Shown: positions 22,331 through 34,689 of the stretch, one piece after another
Layout: each line of letters opens with the position of its first letter
Position numbering within the stretch: the first letter of the stretch is position 1
Assembly: GCA_034509495.1 (NCBI GenBank)
Contig: CM067507.1
Coordinates: 33,819,860-33,883,859 of the forward strand
Reading direction: 5' to 3'
DNA from: Acestrorhynchus altus
Taxonomy: Eukaryota > Chordata > Actinopteri > Characiformes > Acestrorhynchidae
Length of the DNA stretch: 64,000 nt
The notes under the pieces: model-generated
What the model was told of the DNA's origin: nothing
Database searches by the model: none
Seen by the model: the letters and a program-made list of their open reading frames with translations, nothing else
Made by a program: the position numbers and the translations under genes

Positions 22331-22587
22331 TAAAGGTATAAAAGTACATGGACCCACTGTGCTGCACCTTTAACCCATCCACACACATATGCACACTAGT
22401 GACTTCAGACACTAAGGGGCAGTGAGCACACGTGCCCAGGTGGGCAGCCCTATCCACAGCAGCCAGGGAACAGCTGGTGAGTTCAGTGCCTTGCTCAAGG
22501 GCACTTCAATCAAACCCTGCCAGTTCAGGGTTTTGAAACCTCCCGGTCACATGGCTGGATCCCTAACCACCAGGCCACGGCTGCCCC
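22331..22587 (-). repeat. tRNA-derived SINE-like repeat (type 1), best copy
   Basis: Minus-strand reading begins 'GGGGCAGCCGTGGCCTGGTG' and 'GTTAGGGATCCAGCC', an A-box-like head, then a B-box-like 'GGTTTCAAAACCCTG'. The body has 'TGCCCTTGAGCAAGGCACTG'. Related copies are at 0.8 and 51.0 kb. Confidence 0.7.
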
Positions 22588-23569
22588 CATTGTATGGCAT
22601 CAGTTTCAATACTTTGAACCAAATAGAAGCAAGGAACCCCAAAAAAATGATGAAACAAGCTCTGAACCGTAAACACAACAACAAAGAATGAAACTGTTCA
22701 CTGGTGCTACTGCCACCGTCACCCCCCTGGTTGAATGCCCCCTTGTGGCTGAACCCCAGATTCACAAAAGTGAAAAAAATGGCAGAAATGGAGATGCATG
22801 GTTGTTGCGTGATCATGTTATGATACTGTCATCAATATACAGTATCCCTGAGCATATAATTCTGGACACAACTACATTCCAGTTAGTGGAAAGCTATGAA
22901 AATGTAATCCTTTATACAAGCATCTGCAGAAAAACGGACTTTTTATTTTTAATGTATTAATTAAACACTCATTCCAATGGTATGGTGTACATCTGGTGGT
23001 CAAGGTTGCTTCCAACCTTAAAATATTCCAGAAAGAATATTCCTGGAAGTGGAACGCCTTGAGTGAATGTTTTCAAAACATCTTAAACTGATGGTCTCAT
23101 TTACACAAATTCTGGAGACCCAGTCAGTGCCACGATGCTCTAGTCCTATATACACATCAGAACACCATAGATGTAACACCGTAGATGTTACATATAAAAG
23201 TTTCTCGTCTGACAAGCCTTACCACCATGTCCTATATATCACCAAATGCTTTGGGTGACAAGTTCCAATTACCCGTGAAGAGAGAAGGCATTTATAAGCA
23301 TTTCATATCTCATTAAATACAGTTATTTATTTTAGATGTAATGCTGTTTTGCTGGGGAAGCCGAAGCCATTTAAATGGGAATAAAACCTAAGTTTAACGA
23401 CATGTTAAATGTAGCACGACTTTGTAGGTTGGGCTCAAGGTAATGAATCGCTTGTCTCCGATGCTGTAAGCCACGTATCACATCCATTTTAGCAATAACA
23501 CAAATCATAGCATGTCAAACTCTGCGATTAAGCAAAACGATGTACTATTGAAACTGTAGTGTCCAAGTG
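22588..23569. other. Non-coding, no recognised feature
   Basis: I see no gene or named repeat. Frames here are short and unsupported. Confidence 0.4.
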
Positions 23570-24475
23570 TCCAAGGCTGTGACTCTTACAAGTCAAGATC
23601 CACTTTGCAGGCAGTTACAGGTCTATGCGTCATAACTCAGGATCAGGGCAACCTACAGACATGATACACATATCATCAACTACATGTCTTACCATTGTGG
23701 TCTCATCTTTGTGTGATGTCATATAAGCAAGTTATCCAGCTTGGAAAACAACTTTAATTCATCTAAAAACTGAATTAAAATGTAAGTTTAATTCTGATAA
23801 TATGACAAAGGAGCTTCCAGTGCATGTTTACTGCTCTGTCCGCATGTACATGCTCAACCTGCATACAGACTCTGACTGATCAGCAAAAGGGGTGGGGCTA
23901 ATGATATCACGGACCCAGATTTTGGGTTACAGAATAAAATGAGAAGTTAGAGCCTGTTTACTCTGTTTCTTTGGTCACACAGGGTTCAGATTTCATATGA
24001 AATCCTGATAAAGGATAATACTGATATATACATAAATCACAAAAATAATAAAGGCTGTTTTTACTTTATTTGGACCATTGTCAAATATTTTGTATCACTT
24101 ATTATTATCCTTGTCAGTCTAATAATTACAAATAGTTTATCAAAATTCTTGCATCGTCAGCTCAAAAACACATCATGATTGCCAACAAGATTTCTGAGAT
24201 ATAAAGCAAAAAAACACAAGAAATCCAAGCGCACTTACATTTTTATTTGAATCAAAACATGGAGTCATGCAAATATTTACATTCGCTTAAATAATTTTTA
24301 CAGTACACCTGAAATGAAGATAAATGTGATTGTCTTAGGATACTCCTGAAAATAACCCTGTCTGTCGTGTTCTACTCTCTTCTAAATGTGTTTTGAATGT
24401 TTTGGCAAATTAAAGTAGGTCAAACTCAGAAAAACGTCCTGCAAAATTGGCCTAGAGTTAAGCATCAGTATGCGT
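23570..24475 (+). repeat. Dispersed ~0.9 kb unit (family K), longest copy
   Basis: Segments in order are: 'CACTTTGCAGGCAGTTACAG', 'CTCAGGATCAGGGCAACCTA', 'AGCTTCCAGTGCATGTTTAC', 'GATCAGCAAAAGGGGTGGGG', 'GACCCAGATTTTGGGTTACA', 'TTTGGTCACACAGGGTTC' and the terminal 'GCAAAATTGGCCTAGAG'. The same order recurs at 38.1, 39.5 and 43.3 kb. It encodes nothing intact. I do not recognise a named family. Confidence 0.75.
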
Positions 24476-24484
24476 CAATGGACA

Positions 24485-24960
24485 TCATGTGTGGTATTGG
24501 ACACCTTGTGAGTCTTGTGTGGACCTTTTGTGGACGTTAAAACCACCTGCCTCATCTTGTGTAGTTCCTATAGTGTCACCAAGACAGCACTGTCTCTCCA
24601 AGCCATTGACTCCACAACACCTCTGAAAGTGTCTTGTGGTATCTACTGCAAAGACATTAGAAGCAAGTCCTAAAAGTTGTGAGGTGGAGCCTCTGTGAAT
24701 CACAGCAATGTGCTATGGTCACCCATGGTCCTGTTGCCAGTTAACTGGTGGTCCATCCTTGGACCACTACGTACTGGGAACCCCTCTCAAAACCTGCCCG
24801 ATGTTTTGGAGATTTTCTGATCCAGTTATCTAGCCATCCCAGTTTGGTTCTAGTCAAATTGGCTCACACTGTTACACTCAGCATCATCACATCTATTGTA
24901 AAACCTTGTGTTCCTGGAACAGAACATTCATTGGAGAGGTAAACACTGCTTTAAGTCTCC
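24485..24960 (-). mobile_element. Internally deleted IS630/Tc1-type transposon
   Basis: The right part (about 24,700-24,890), read on the minus strand, corresponds to the start of a transposase helix-turn-helix region: a 'LTRTKLGWLDNWIRKSPK'-like reading against the fish family's DKGQIVMARRLGQSISK. The left part (24,510-24,680: 'CACCTGCCTCATCTTGTGTA', 'CCAAGACAGCACTGTCTCTC') belongs to the middle of the same family. Hundreds of bases between the two parts are missing, and stops break the frame. The family match is from memory. Confidence 0.65.
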
Positions 24961-25439
24961 AAAGCTGTTGATGTTCATCTAAACGTGTTATTTCTAGTAT
25001 ATAAACACTGTATACAGAGCTCTATAACACAGATGTTTCTTACTATCTGTAAATATGTGTAGCAGAAGTGTAGGACAGTAAGCAGTGAAGTAACAAAAAT
25101 ACCTCTTTTTCTTGATTGAGAAATGTACCTCCCCCTCACCTTTCCACACCAACTAGGCGCAGAACGATTTAAAGAGAGGCAATTAAAGACCCTTGAGATC
25201 CGATACGACTTCACCGGCCCTCTGAGACTCATGCAGACGTGTGACATCATCTGTGCGAGATGCTGATAGACAGGGGTAAATATTCCCCAGAGACCTTTCA
25301 CTGGAGTTGAGAACCTCCTCAGAGATGCAAGTCATATGTGTGCAGAGTGTGTGAGAGCAGTGTGTGTTCCACGACCCAGCTTGAGTCCCGAAATCTTTAT
25401 AAGCAGAGGAGAAGGTGGAGTGGAGGTGATGTGAAAAGG
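24961..25439. other. Non-coding, no recognised feature
   Basis: Sequence from about 25,120 is complex and might belong to the block that follows. No gene was seen. Confidence 0.35.
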
Positions 25440-26130
25440 CCTGGTTCCTTGCGAATCATTGAGGGCTGGCATGACAGAGAGGGCTAGTAAATGTCACTTC
25501 TGCTGAGCAGTGCTGAGGTTATGGTCTTTGCTGACGCGCCACAAGGTTTGTGTAAAAAGGACGTCCTGCCGGCCAAGCAGGTTTTTGACGTCTCTGGAAA
25601 GCCATCTTCACCGTCATCGTCATTATTATCATCCCCATCATAGGCTAGGTTTCTACACACTGGACACTCCGAACCCAAAACAAACACCACAGAATAAAAC
25701 ATGATGGATTATGGTGGGCCTGCAGTTACTTTACCATTGTGTCCTTAATTCCATGTTAAGCTTGTGTGATTAAGCATGATGCCGCAAAGTCCTTTAAGGT
25801 CTACGCCAACAGAATCAGCCTTGAAAAGTGCACGCTCAGCGACACAGCTCCTTTCTGTAAACAGTGAACCTACAAGTTGTATGAAAAATGAAAAGCCACT
25901 GCAAACTCACATGGAAAGCATGGAGTTTGCCAACGTTCTCAGTTGGCTGGAAGTTAGCGACTTATTCAACACCAAGGCAACATAAAAGCTTGACATTAGC
26001 GCTCTCCTGCTCAAACAAAGCAACGTGGTGTAGTAAATACTGGGATGCTGCCTGGAGGTGCTGATAGAACCAGCTTGTACCAGTTAACACCAAGAGGCTT
26101 GAGTCCATCTCATGAGCTAACTAAATAAAT
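25440..26130. promoter_or_regulatory. Candidate non-coding regulatory block (unverified)
   Basis: Repeat-free complex sequence starts at 'GCGAATCATTGAGGGCTGGC'. Frames on both strands (25,484-25,985) have no domain or family features. Proposed as non-coding and possibly conserved. Confidence 0.3.
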
Positions 26131-27180
26131 AGCTGATGGGAGGGTGTTTGATCCGCAGAAACGGCCCTCGATGTGTAATCTGGAAATATCCTGCCAGAGA
26201 CGTGTTTGCCTTGGCTATAGGCGCAGTGTCTATTAAGCGAGACCATCCCAGCACTTCAAAGCATCTTAGCCTTTGTAGTCATTTTATTCCTGGACGCAGC
26301 CCCTCCTTAAGATGTTTATCTTCTTTTCCCTCTGAAATCTGGAAAGCATACAGCCTGCAGGCAACAACACGGTTTTCCTTGCGTCCTATGCACTTTCCCT
26401 CTGGTCCACGTACGCGTTCTGCGCAAATGGTCAATATCCAAGAGTTCATTACCGGTGCAGGCCATTGTAAGATCCTGTGAGATGGACGACCCACCGGTTC
26501 GTAGAGGGAGAAAGAGGAAAAAAATAACATTTCTCTCTTCCATAACGGGTTTGGAGAGGAGAAAAGAAAACTTCCTCATCTTTTGGGCTCCAACTAGGTT
26601 TCCAGATGTGCCTGGGATCAAAGGTCAGAGATAAAAGTACCAAGATGTGGGCTTCTAACTAGTAGCCATTTTGGAGAGTGCGCATTCCTGGCCAGAGGGG
26701 TGCAGGGGAGCCCTGCCGCTTTCTTCCCAGAGATAGGCCTCATTTCGTCTGGATGAATTATGACACCGCAACTTCATACTCGCTGTGTTTACCAACGTCA
26801 ACCCTGTTAAAAGATGCAGAGGGCCACAAATGATGCCGAGAACTGTTTTTGAAGTCCCGGCCAGGAGGCCCTGGGAAGTTCTGGGCTCCGACGGTGACAC
26901 TTATGTTCAAGGAAAGAGGATGAATGTTCGGAACCTGCTCCATGTCTCAGCATCATTACCGGTGTCATTAGGCTTTGAATGTAGATTTGGAATTTGGAAT
27001 AGGGCCTCTCCTGGAAAAGCAGAAAGTGCTGAGTGGTTTTGAGATTGTCTGTGACGCCAAGGTCAATTCTGCTCCCCTCGCCCACGCTCTGTCTCTCTGC
27101 AGGTAGAGGAAATAGAGACATCACACATTGCACGTGAAAGCAGCCTATGACAATTGTAGACATCCACTTTCTCCACAAAG
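26131..27180. promoter_or_regulatory. Candidate non-coding regulatory block (unverified)
   Basis: About 1 kb of complex sequence with no repeats. Several overlapping frames of 60-123 codons exist on both strands, but none shows a motif, a hydrophobic pattern or one favoured frame, which argues against coding. ACCGGT occurs twice. Confidence 0.3.
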
Positions 27181-27780
27181 AAATGGAGGTAATTTGCAGA
27201 AAGCGCTAATACGATTACTTCAAGTGTGTCAAGAGCTTAATAAGTGTGGAAATTGCCCTGTCAAATAAGACCTGAGAGATGAGGTCAATTACATGATTAT
27301 GAGGGAAAAGCCTCTGTCTCGCTTATTGTTTCTTTACATACAGTAAAGAATAATCGGCTCAAGTAAAAATGGGCCCAGACAACTTCATTTGGATTCTCCA
27401 AAGTAGGGGGAAAATCAAAGTGACAGCGACAACTTTATTTTAGTGAATTATGATAATGCCAAGATTCGTGGCATGGGCTAAGCTCACACATGTTCATGCA
27501 GATAGTCCTCGTAATAATTTCCATCACAAACGCTAACCTCCCGAAATAGTTTTGATCCCTTCCTCTCAAAGCAAATGAGGGGCTTGCTCGCCTCCAAATC
27601 TCAAAACCACCATCTAAGCGTAGGAAAAGTGCTTGAAATCATTTGGAATTAATTGATTCCTTTGTAAGAACTGCAAGAAGGAGATATCGTAAATAGCTGT
27701 AAAACTTGGTAAGGATTACAGGACATAAGAGCCATTATTCTGTGTGAGAGGGAGTGTATGCTCACTATAGGCCTTGGGTT
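27181..27780. promoter_or_regulatory. Candidate non-coding regulatory block (unverified)
   Basis: AT-moderate complex sequence with almost no open frame. It has many short factor-type words ('GGTCAATTACATGATTATGA', 'TTTTAGTGAATTATGATAAT', 'TTGGAATTAATTGATTCC' near 27,640). This texture is typical of enhancer-type conserved elements. Conservation is untested. Confidence 0.4.
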
Positions 27781-29999
27781 TCTCAGCTTGAGCTGAAGGA
27801 AGCTCCTTAGGCCACTAGATGGAGTCAAGCCCTGTTGAAGAGCCGCAGAGAGACCAGAGATTTCAAAACCCTAAAGGCGAGTAGCACTAGGTGACCAGTT
27901 CATAGAGGTGTATTTTTCTATGTGTATAAAAATGGACAACTGAAAGACCACCCACTCATCTAGAGGGGCTTTGTAGAATGAAAAATGTATAGGTGTATTC
28001 AGGCATCACTGCAGCCATGGCTGTAAATATCATCCACGCTGTTGTTTGGTATGAAGGATTTTGGGTGGATTCAAATGTTTTTTGTCAAAAAAGCAAATCT
28101 TATTGAATTGATGAGTGAAAATCATACGATTTTAAAGGTGTTACTTTGGTTAAAAAGCACAAGACATGAAGTTAAACAGCAAAACATGGCTTTATCTTGA
28201 CATTTACAGGATGTTAGGCTTCATATTATTGTATTATAGTGACTAATAGTGACTAATTAACCTGCACTTAATAGGGTTTCTTGGAGCATAAAATCATTTT
28301 CAACACTGACTCTATAGCACAAACTATCCTGTGGGTCGACACAGTGGACAAAGTGGCTTCAGTTAACAAATCAACTGTTTGATTTGAAATAACGTACTGA
28401 AGTTGGATATACATGAGTCATATACCTGGACCCAGTTCTGAATGTTGATTAAAACATACCTGGTTCAGTTAAATTAATTGAGAAGGATTGGCAAGGAGGT
28501 CACATGACTTGTCAATAATGTATGTAACAGATACGTCACAACAGTTTAATACCTTGCATTTGATCTTTGGGTTATTATTTTATGAAGTGTTTTAATGGTT
28601 AAATGGTTGGAACGGACCTTTAGAACCTAAAATACACTTTTAAATGAGCCGATTTTGTCTAAAGCACTGACCAAACACACTGGCATTCTGCAAATGAGGT
28701 CACATGTACACATACTCACTGTCCTGTGAAGCATCCATGATGTTCAGTACGTGTCACTTTGGGATTTCATGAGTTAAAGTGAAGAACAAAATGCTGCATA
28801 GAACTTTCCTTGTCTTTAAAAGGGTCTGTGAGACACGTCACCACTGGGTTAAAAATCTAAAGTCCTTTAGAGGGACACATTTTTCAATTGCCCTCAAACA
28901 ATACAAGTTGAATAAATGTTCAATAGTTTTAGTACAACCCCAGAATGATTATAACTACTGAAAAATAGGTCCTACATTTAAACCTCGAGTGGTTAAACGT
29001 GAATTTAGTCAAAGTTCATCCAATTATCTTGTCTTTACTATGATCACTTATATCCGAGACTGGAGTTTATAGAAACATGAGCTGTCAGAGCACTATATGC
29101 ATATACTGTAGTATCATATGCATATGAAAGAACCAGCAGCACGGTTCCCTGCAGTCTTAAAGAGTAACATGTGCTTTACTCTAGAGGAGTAAAAATGATG
29201 TTTGATATGTGGACTATGGAAAAAGAAAGAGCATGCTGTTCCCGTTCTTCCTGGCTCACACTTAAATCCTGCATTTTTCACATTAATCGTGTCTTAATGA
29301 ACAGAGTGAAGACGAGCACTGTTTAAAGATCCTAACAGTAGGATCGTTTCAGTGCAGCTTCTCCCCTTGTTCATAAAGCAATGATGCATCGTATCTCACA
29401 ATATGAAGAACACATGCATATTCATGCTCTGCCACTGGGATAAGTGTAAATTTGACATTGTTACTTAAATCACATTGTTGTTCCCACAGTTGCTTTATTT
29501 AGAGACAAATATTATCCCCAAGTGATGCACATCATAAGTGTTTTGAACAAGTGTTCCGAAATGCAGCGAAAATGGCTAAAAACCAAGTGTTCGTACATGT
29601 AGATTACACCACTTAACATCTCGCAGCCTCCATGAGTGACTGACTTTATCCTTCCAAGATGGGAAACGTATGTGTCATCATAAATAATGCACTGTTTCAC
29701 TGAAAATATGAATATTCATGAGACCACTGGATTTAAATACACTAAACCAGCCACTTTTGACATCTGTGGTGTTTTTTTTTAGGCTTTTTCACTAAAATTA
29801 TGAGCAAAAATGAAAAACAAGAATCCAATAAAACCTTCACAAGCTGCTCTCTCAATCAGTCTGAATTTAGTTTGCTGACAAACTTCTTAATGTATATTTT
29901 CAAAAGGGCAACTTTAAGGAACTATGAAATTTTCAATCGACATCATTTTGTTCCAAGTCATTTTGGAGCATTTCAAAACATTTCTAATAAAATGTATAA

Positions 30000-30002
<3 letters not shown>
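27781..30002. other. Non-coding, no recognised feature
   Basis: Mostly AT-rich unique-looking sequence. No microsatellite, named repeat or credible frame was seen across 2.2 kb. Confidence 0.4.

Positions 30003-30037
<35 letters not shown>
30003..30037. repeat. (TA)n microsatellite
   Basis: About 17 TA units. Confidence 0.96.
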
Positions 30038-30043
<6 letters not shown>

Positions 30044-30184
30044 GCCAGTGGTGATAAGTACATATACAGTGTAAATACTACCATGTCACACTAAATTAAA
30101 GTGCCAGTGATGGTTTCCATTGATATTATGCTTAATAAAAGCTTGCATTCTGCTGCTTCACTGTTAATTTGAGTTCTATAACAA

Positions 30185-30720
30185 TTGGCTCAGAAATGTG
30201 AATACGTGAAAAATGCAATCAAAGGTAGTGTCGCCCGTTTCTCCTGGCTGATGAAGTCTTGCGGTGGCATCCTCACCCCTTGCACGTTGAGTGATCCTAA
30301 TGTCTGCTTCGCCCTTCGTCGCCCTTATTTTCCAAAATAGCCCAGAGTGTGTAAATCTCAGACAGCTGAGCCGCTTAAAAACTTGGCTTTTGAACATTTA
30401 ATTTATTCCACGCCAGTGTATTTTCGTCAAGACCGCGATTGTTTCGCCCGAGTTTCTTTTTTCCCCCTTTTTGTCACCCCCCCAATCGCCCCTCAGATGG
30501 AAGGAGGCCTAATTCTGCTTCCTTTTAGAGAAGCTCTTTAGTCTTGCGAAATATGATTAATCTGATTAGTCATTCAGACTGGCCTCCTCTTTTATGCTTA
30601 CATTAACCAGCACAAAGAGCCCCCCTACAGGTTAAAGTTTAAATGTGGATTACCAGATAAAGCCAGCCCTGATTAGGTTACCAAGGGCCATGCGAGAAAG
30701 AGAGAGAAAGGGGCGAAAAA
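30185..30720. promoter_or_regulatory. Candidate non-coding regulatory block (unverified)
   Basis: Complex sequence with 'GATTAATCTGATTAGTCATT' near 30,553 (several TAAT and GATTA cores) and 'CAGCCCTGATTAGGTTACC' near 30,663. No repeat and no supported frame. Confidence 0.38.
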
Positions 30721-31030
30721 AAAATTGATTTGCTTTGCTGCTAATTTCACCAACATCTTCATTTTTGCTCTTTTTTCTTCTTCTTATTCTTTTTTCTTCT
30801 TTTTTCACTCTCTTTTAACTTCATCCTCTCACATCCAGAGAGTGAGTCTCTAGATTTTGGAGGGAAATCTTTCAACAATTATGCAAATGGCCGAGGGGCT
30901 ACACACAATACAGTATGGAAATGGGCGGCGGACAGGAGTGGACTCATTAAGGACAGATGGCAGAAGTGCTAAAGGCATTTGTTACCGAGAGCCGGCGGCA
31001 CCGTAGACAATGTCCCGACCTGAGAAGACG
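30721..31030. promoter_or_regulatory. Continuation of the candidate block, with a pyrimidine tract
   Basis: A TTCTTCTTC-rich tract lies at 30,773-30,805, followed by complex sequence including 'CAATTATGCAAATGGCC' near 30,875 (a variant octamer TATGCAAAT). Confidence 0.3.
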
Positions 31031-31254
31031 TCTGATATGTTTACCACACAGGGCCGGATTTGTTGTGGCACTGTGGTTCTTGATTATAGAACACTGGATA
31101 TGTATGTGTATGGGCAAGCAGTGACAAAGACCACGATGCTATGCTGTATAATCATGTTTTTTATGGAATCAAAGCTGGTTCTTTATGGCATTGCTCAAAG
31201 AACCCTCTTTCTAGGTAACTGTTCACAACTAGGCAGAAATGGTGACTATTGAAC

Positions 31255-31925
31255 AGTCTACACGATACAATACTAATAGTGGCTAATCAAAAATTCAGCT
31301 AAAATTGGGATATTTTACCAAACACTTCATTTAGGCTGAATGGAATTCCTCCCACAGTTCAGGAAAGATTATTGTTGCAGTTACACCACAACTTGTAACT
31401 CCATAATGTAAAACTGTTCTTACATTGTCATTTTGGACTATTTCTATTGGTCCACCCATCATAAAACATAAATGTAAAGAACCTCGGGACTCATTATATT
31501 GAAAAGGGAAAAATGGGGATGCGAAGTTTTGGCTTGTATGTCCATTGCTGTTTTCTTTTTTATATATACTTTATAATAGACAGCATTATAATGGTAGCAT
31601 TATAAGTGTCAGTTTAGGCTTCCTTTCACCTTTCTTATTTAATGAAAGCATGGTCTACACTGGATGTGCAAATTCATGCACTTTATCATTTGATGATATT
31701 AATCCAAGAGTATAAAATCCAGGTATTTTTCCAAACACTTTTGGCATCATTCATTAAAGCTTATTGTTGATGTTATGCCAAAACCTTGTCTCCATTAAGA
31801 CATTTTGACACGTGAATCTGGCTGATTCTTTACATTGTGTCCATTTTTAATCATGAATGAACCAATAGAAACATTCCAAATTGATTCGGAATCAATTATT
31901 TTCCATTAAAGTTGCCATTTTGTAG
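31255..31925. repeat. Dispersed repeat (family D) with inverted arms
   Basis: The core occurs reversed at about 31,425-31,500 ('TTTCTATTGGTCCACCCATC') and forward at about 31,820-31,900 ('ATGAATGAACCAATAGAAAC'). Each is next to a TTCTTTACATT-type word. The pair can fold back over about 350 bp. No coding capacity. Confidence 0.5.
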
Positions 31926-32500
31926 AGATGAAATCATGGAGATGTGGGACAGTGACATTATGCAACCTCCGAGACATCTGCAGGTTATTAGCAGATCAGG
32001 GATGGTCTTTCTAGTTCGTTGTAGTTTTCTTTTGCTTTTTTTTTTTGCCCCAGTGCTTAAAAAAGACTTTATGTTGGCATGACATTCATAAATGCATCCC
32101 TGATCCCCCTGAGCAATTATCGAAAAAATGAAGCAGCGTGAACCTTTAGAATATAACATTAAAGCTATGCAAATATTCATCTGTTAGGCGATAATGGGTG
32201 TCCAGGAAATTACACCAACTCTTTTGAATGAAGCGATGGAACATGAAAAGAGAAATGTTGCCATTGAAAAGATCATTTGATAATGTATACATTACAAATG
32301 GTCTTTAATTTTTATGTTAAATATGGCTGTATCATAGAACAGTGTGGGAATCAAAGGGTCTGGATGACAGCTACACTCTATCACTCTAGACCCTCTTTGA
32401 GGGTCGTGCTTGCAAAGGAGAAAAGAAAGGACAAAGGGATGTCTAGAACTGCACACAATTAACAACATTAAACCCAAGCAGTACAAGCTTGTGTCGTGTC
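31926..32500. other. Non-coding, no recognised feature
   Basis: I see no named repeat. The minus-strand frame at 31,896-32,180 shows no family features. Confidence 0.35.
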
Positions 32501-32920
32501 CCGTTCAGATAAGAGAAGCGGACGGTTTATCGCAGTGGCCTGTTGTAACCAAGGGTGGGAAAATTATTTACCCAATGGATTACGGTTAAAAGCTCTTGTA
32601 GGTGGCAGCACACCAGCAACAGTGAGGTTTGGACTCAGACCCGGCGGCTTAAATCCACAGTTCCGTCGTTGGGCCAACTTGGTAAGAGTGGTGGGTTCAG
32701 CAAGAGTCTGTGCGCAAATGAATGTGTGTGTGTGTTAATGTGGGGGTCCTTCTATAGCTTGAGGTTGGGCGCCAGCGTTTATTTGTCCTTCTCTCACCCA
32801 CTGAGGCCTACCCCAATGCCACCGTCTGGGACTTTGATGTGACCATGTTTATTGTTGTCTATTCTCTGTTGTCTGCCCTCCGCCGATCAGCCGGCACAGC
32901 GAGACAGAGCGAGAAGGGAA
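32500..32920. promoter_or_regulatory. Candidate non-coding regulatory block (unverified)
   Basis: Complex sequence with short frames but no motif. 'GTGACCATGTTTATTGTTGT' near 32,839 holds a TTTATTGTT word that could bind forkhead or SOX factors. Confidence 0.3.
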
Positions 32921-32921
32921 G

Positions 32922-32922
32922 G

Positions 32923-32968
<46 letters not shown>

Positions 32969-32999
32969 GAGAGAGAGAGAGAGAGAGAGGGAGGGAGGA
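32922..32999. repeat. (GA)n microsatellite
   Basis: About 33 GA units with two interruptions, running into GGGAGG. Confidence 0.96.
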
Positions 33000-33019
33000 A
33001 GGGAGGGAAGAAAAAAAAA

Positions 33020-33240
33020 AAAGAGCGCCATTTATTTCTACACTAATTTTCCCGCCTTTGTGATGGATGGCTTTCTTATTGTGCTATTTGGGCCTTTGAA
33101 AAATGTTCTCTGGAGCAGAAGAAATTGCCAGCTTCCATATCATACAAATCCGCTGCTCGGCTGGAGCAATCAGCAGCCTGAGCACACAGTTTCCTGACAT
33201 TAGATCTTCATTCAGATCTTCACAGTCAGGCAGGAGCTCC
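33020..33240. promoter_or_regulatory. Candidate non-coding regulatory block (unverified)
   Basis: Complex sequence ('GATGGATGGCTTTCTTATTG', 'GGAGCAATCAGCAGCCTGAG') follows directly after the GA tract. No coding frame. Confidence 0.3.
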
Positions 33241-33959
33241 TAAAGACTTCAGTCTGACTGGAGTTGAACTATTTTACCATCCATCATTTCCTAGTGATTT
33301 CATTCCTCTCCAGTATGAACAGAAGTTATATTAGTGTCTCTCCCCCCAAAATAAAGTTATTTAAGAACTAAGTGAAGATCATTTTATGTTTACGTTGGAG
33401 TTTTTACTCTAAGAGTGTATCTAATTGTGAGTCTACAGTGTGAACTATCGCATTTACAATGCTTGGAAATATGTTTATATACATATATATTTCATAAAAT
33501 CCAGAATTTGATTAGATATGGTTCAGCGGCCTCTCAGTTTGGTACACAAATACCAAAGTTCCTGAAAACTCACAAGTTAGTACAAGAGTATTCGAGTGGG
33601 AATTGTGTTTCTTTATTGAAGGGTCGTGTTTTTTGTTTTGTTTTCTTTTCTTTTCTATTTTACATTTCGTGAAATATGATCAGAGTTAATATATATTTTA
33701 TTTACTCCAGACAGGCGGGGTATTGATGTCTGTATGTATGAAATCTAGAATATATAGATACTGTTGCTTTTCAGTATTTTAAGAACCAGTGTACACAGTA
33801 CCAGTCAGTTACTGCATACACCATTAGGCAAAATCTCTCTCGTAGTAGGAACGTTATCGATTTGTACATATAAATAAAGTGTTTTGGATTATAGAGTGTA
33901 TTTTAACAGTATTAGATATATAACTTCTGAGGCCTAAGGGCCTGTATGCAGCCCTACAC
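33241..33959. other. AT-rich non-coding, no recognised feature
   Basis: I see no gene or named repeat here. Confidence 0.4.
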
Positions 33960-33964
33960 TTCAA

Positions 33965-34123
33965 ATCCTCGCAATAGTGCACCAGAATCGAGTAGAGAGT
34001 CTTCCCTGGACAGTAGAGACAGTTACTCCATCAAAAGCAGTATAAACTCTTTTAATACCCTTGATTTCAGAAGAAACATTGAATAAGCAGACGTCCCAAT
34101 ACTTTTGTCCACATGCTGTATAT
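33965..34123 (-). mobile_element. Short non-autonomous DNA element (family A), outer half
   Basis: 'CTTCCCTGGACAGTAGAGAC', 'CTTTTAATACCCTTGATTTC' and 'GTCCCAATACTTTTGTCCAC' are in reverse family A order. The inner half is absent. Confidence 0.75.
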
Positions 34124-34689
34124 TAGTTAGCCAATGCTCAAGATTTTAACATCCATATTAAAACAGTATACAAGGACACAGGTTGTTATACAACTGCACA
34201 CGTCATTTAAAGAGATTTAGAGGTTTATGGTCCACAACAAGTCATTTTCCCTGTTATATTAATTATGAACATTTTTCACAACAACTTTCCAACAATGAAC
34301 AACAACAACAAAAAGTGGGAAACAGCAAACAGAAGCACAAGGTTTTGTTCTGAGAGTGAAAATATGTGTATATAACAAACGTGAAAAGAGGAATAATAGA
34401 ACCAGAACCAGTCATCATTAAAATATCACACATTATTTAAAACATCATCACTATCATGCATTCGGTTTGACTTTCCGAAGACATAACAAGGACAAATCAC
34501 TTCTCTGTTACAAACCGGGAATCACTGTTCAATCCATCATCAGTTCAGCAACAAATTCCACCTCTAAATAAATCACGAAAAGCCACATCCTTGATCTGAG
34601 TCTTCTCATTCTAGTAAAGTTTTCCAAAGTTTTCTTTATTTGTCTGTGACTTCTTTGATCAAAATATTTATACGCAAAGTGTGTCAAAG
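34124..34689. other. AT-rich non-coding, no recognised feature
   Basis: It contains an AACAAC-rich stretch near 34,290. No gene was seen. Confidence 0.4.

Noticed and set aside
22515..22587. tRNA-like sequence
   Set aside because: The A- and B-box-like words are degenerate and belong to a dispersed SINE; no cloverleaf of a functional tRNA is evident.
26131..27180. Cluster of overlapping frames of 60-123 codons
   Set aside because: Frames are on both strands with none favoured, as expected by chance in GC-balanced sequence without stops. No domain is recognisable.
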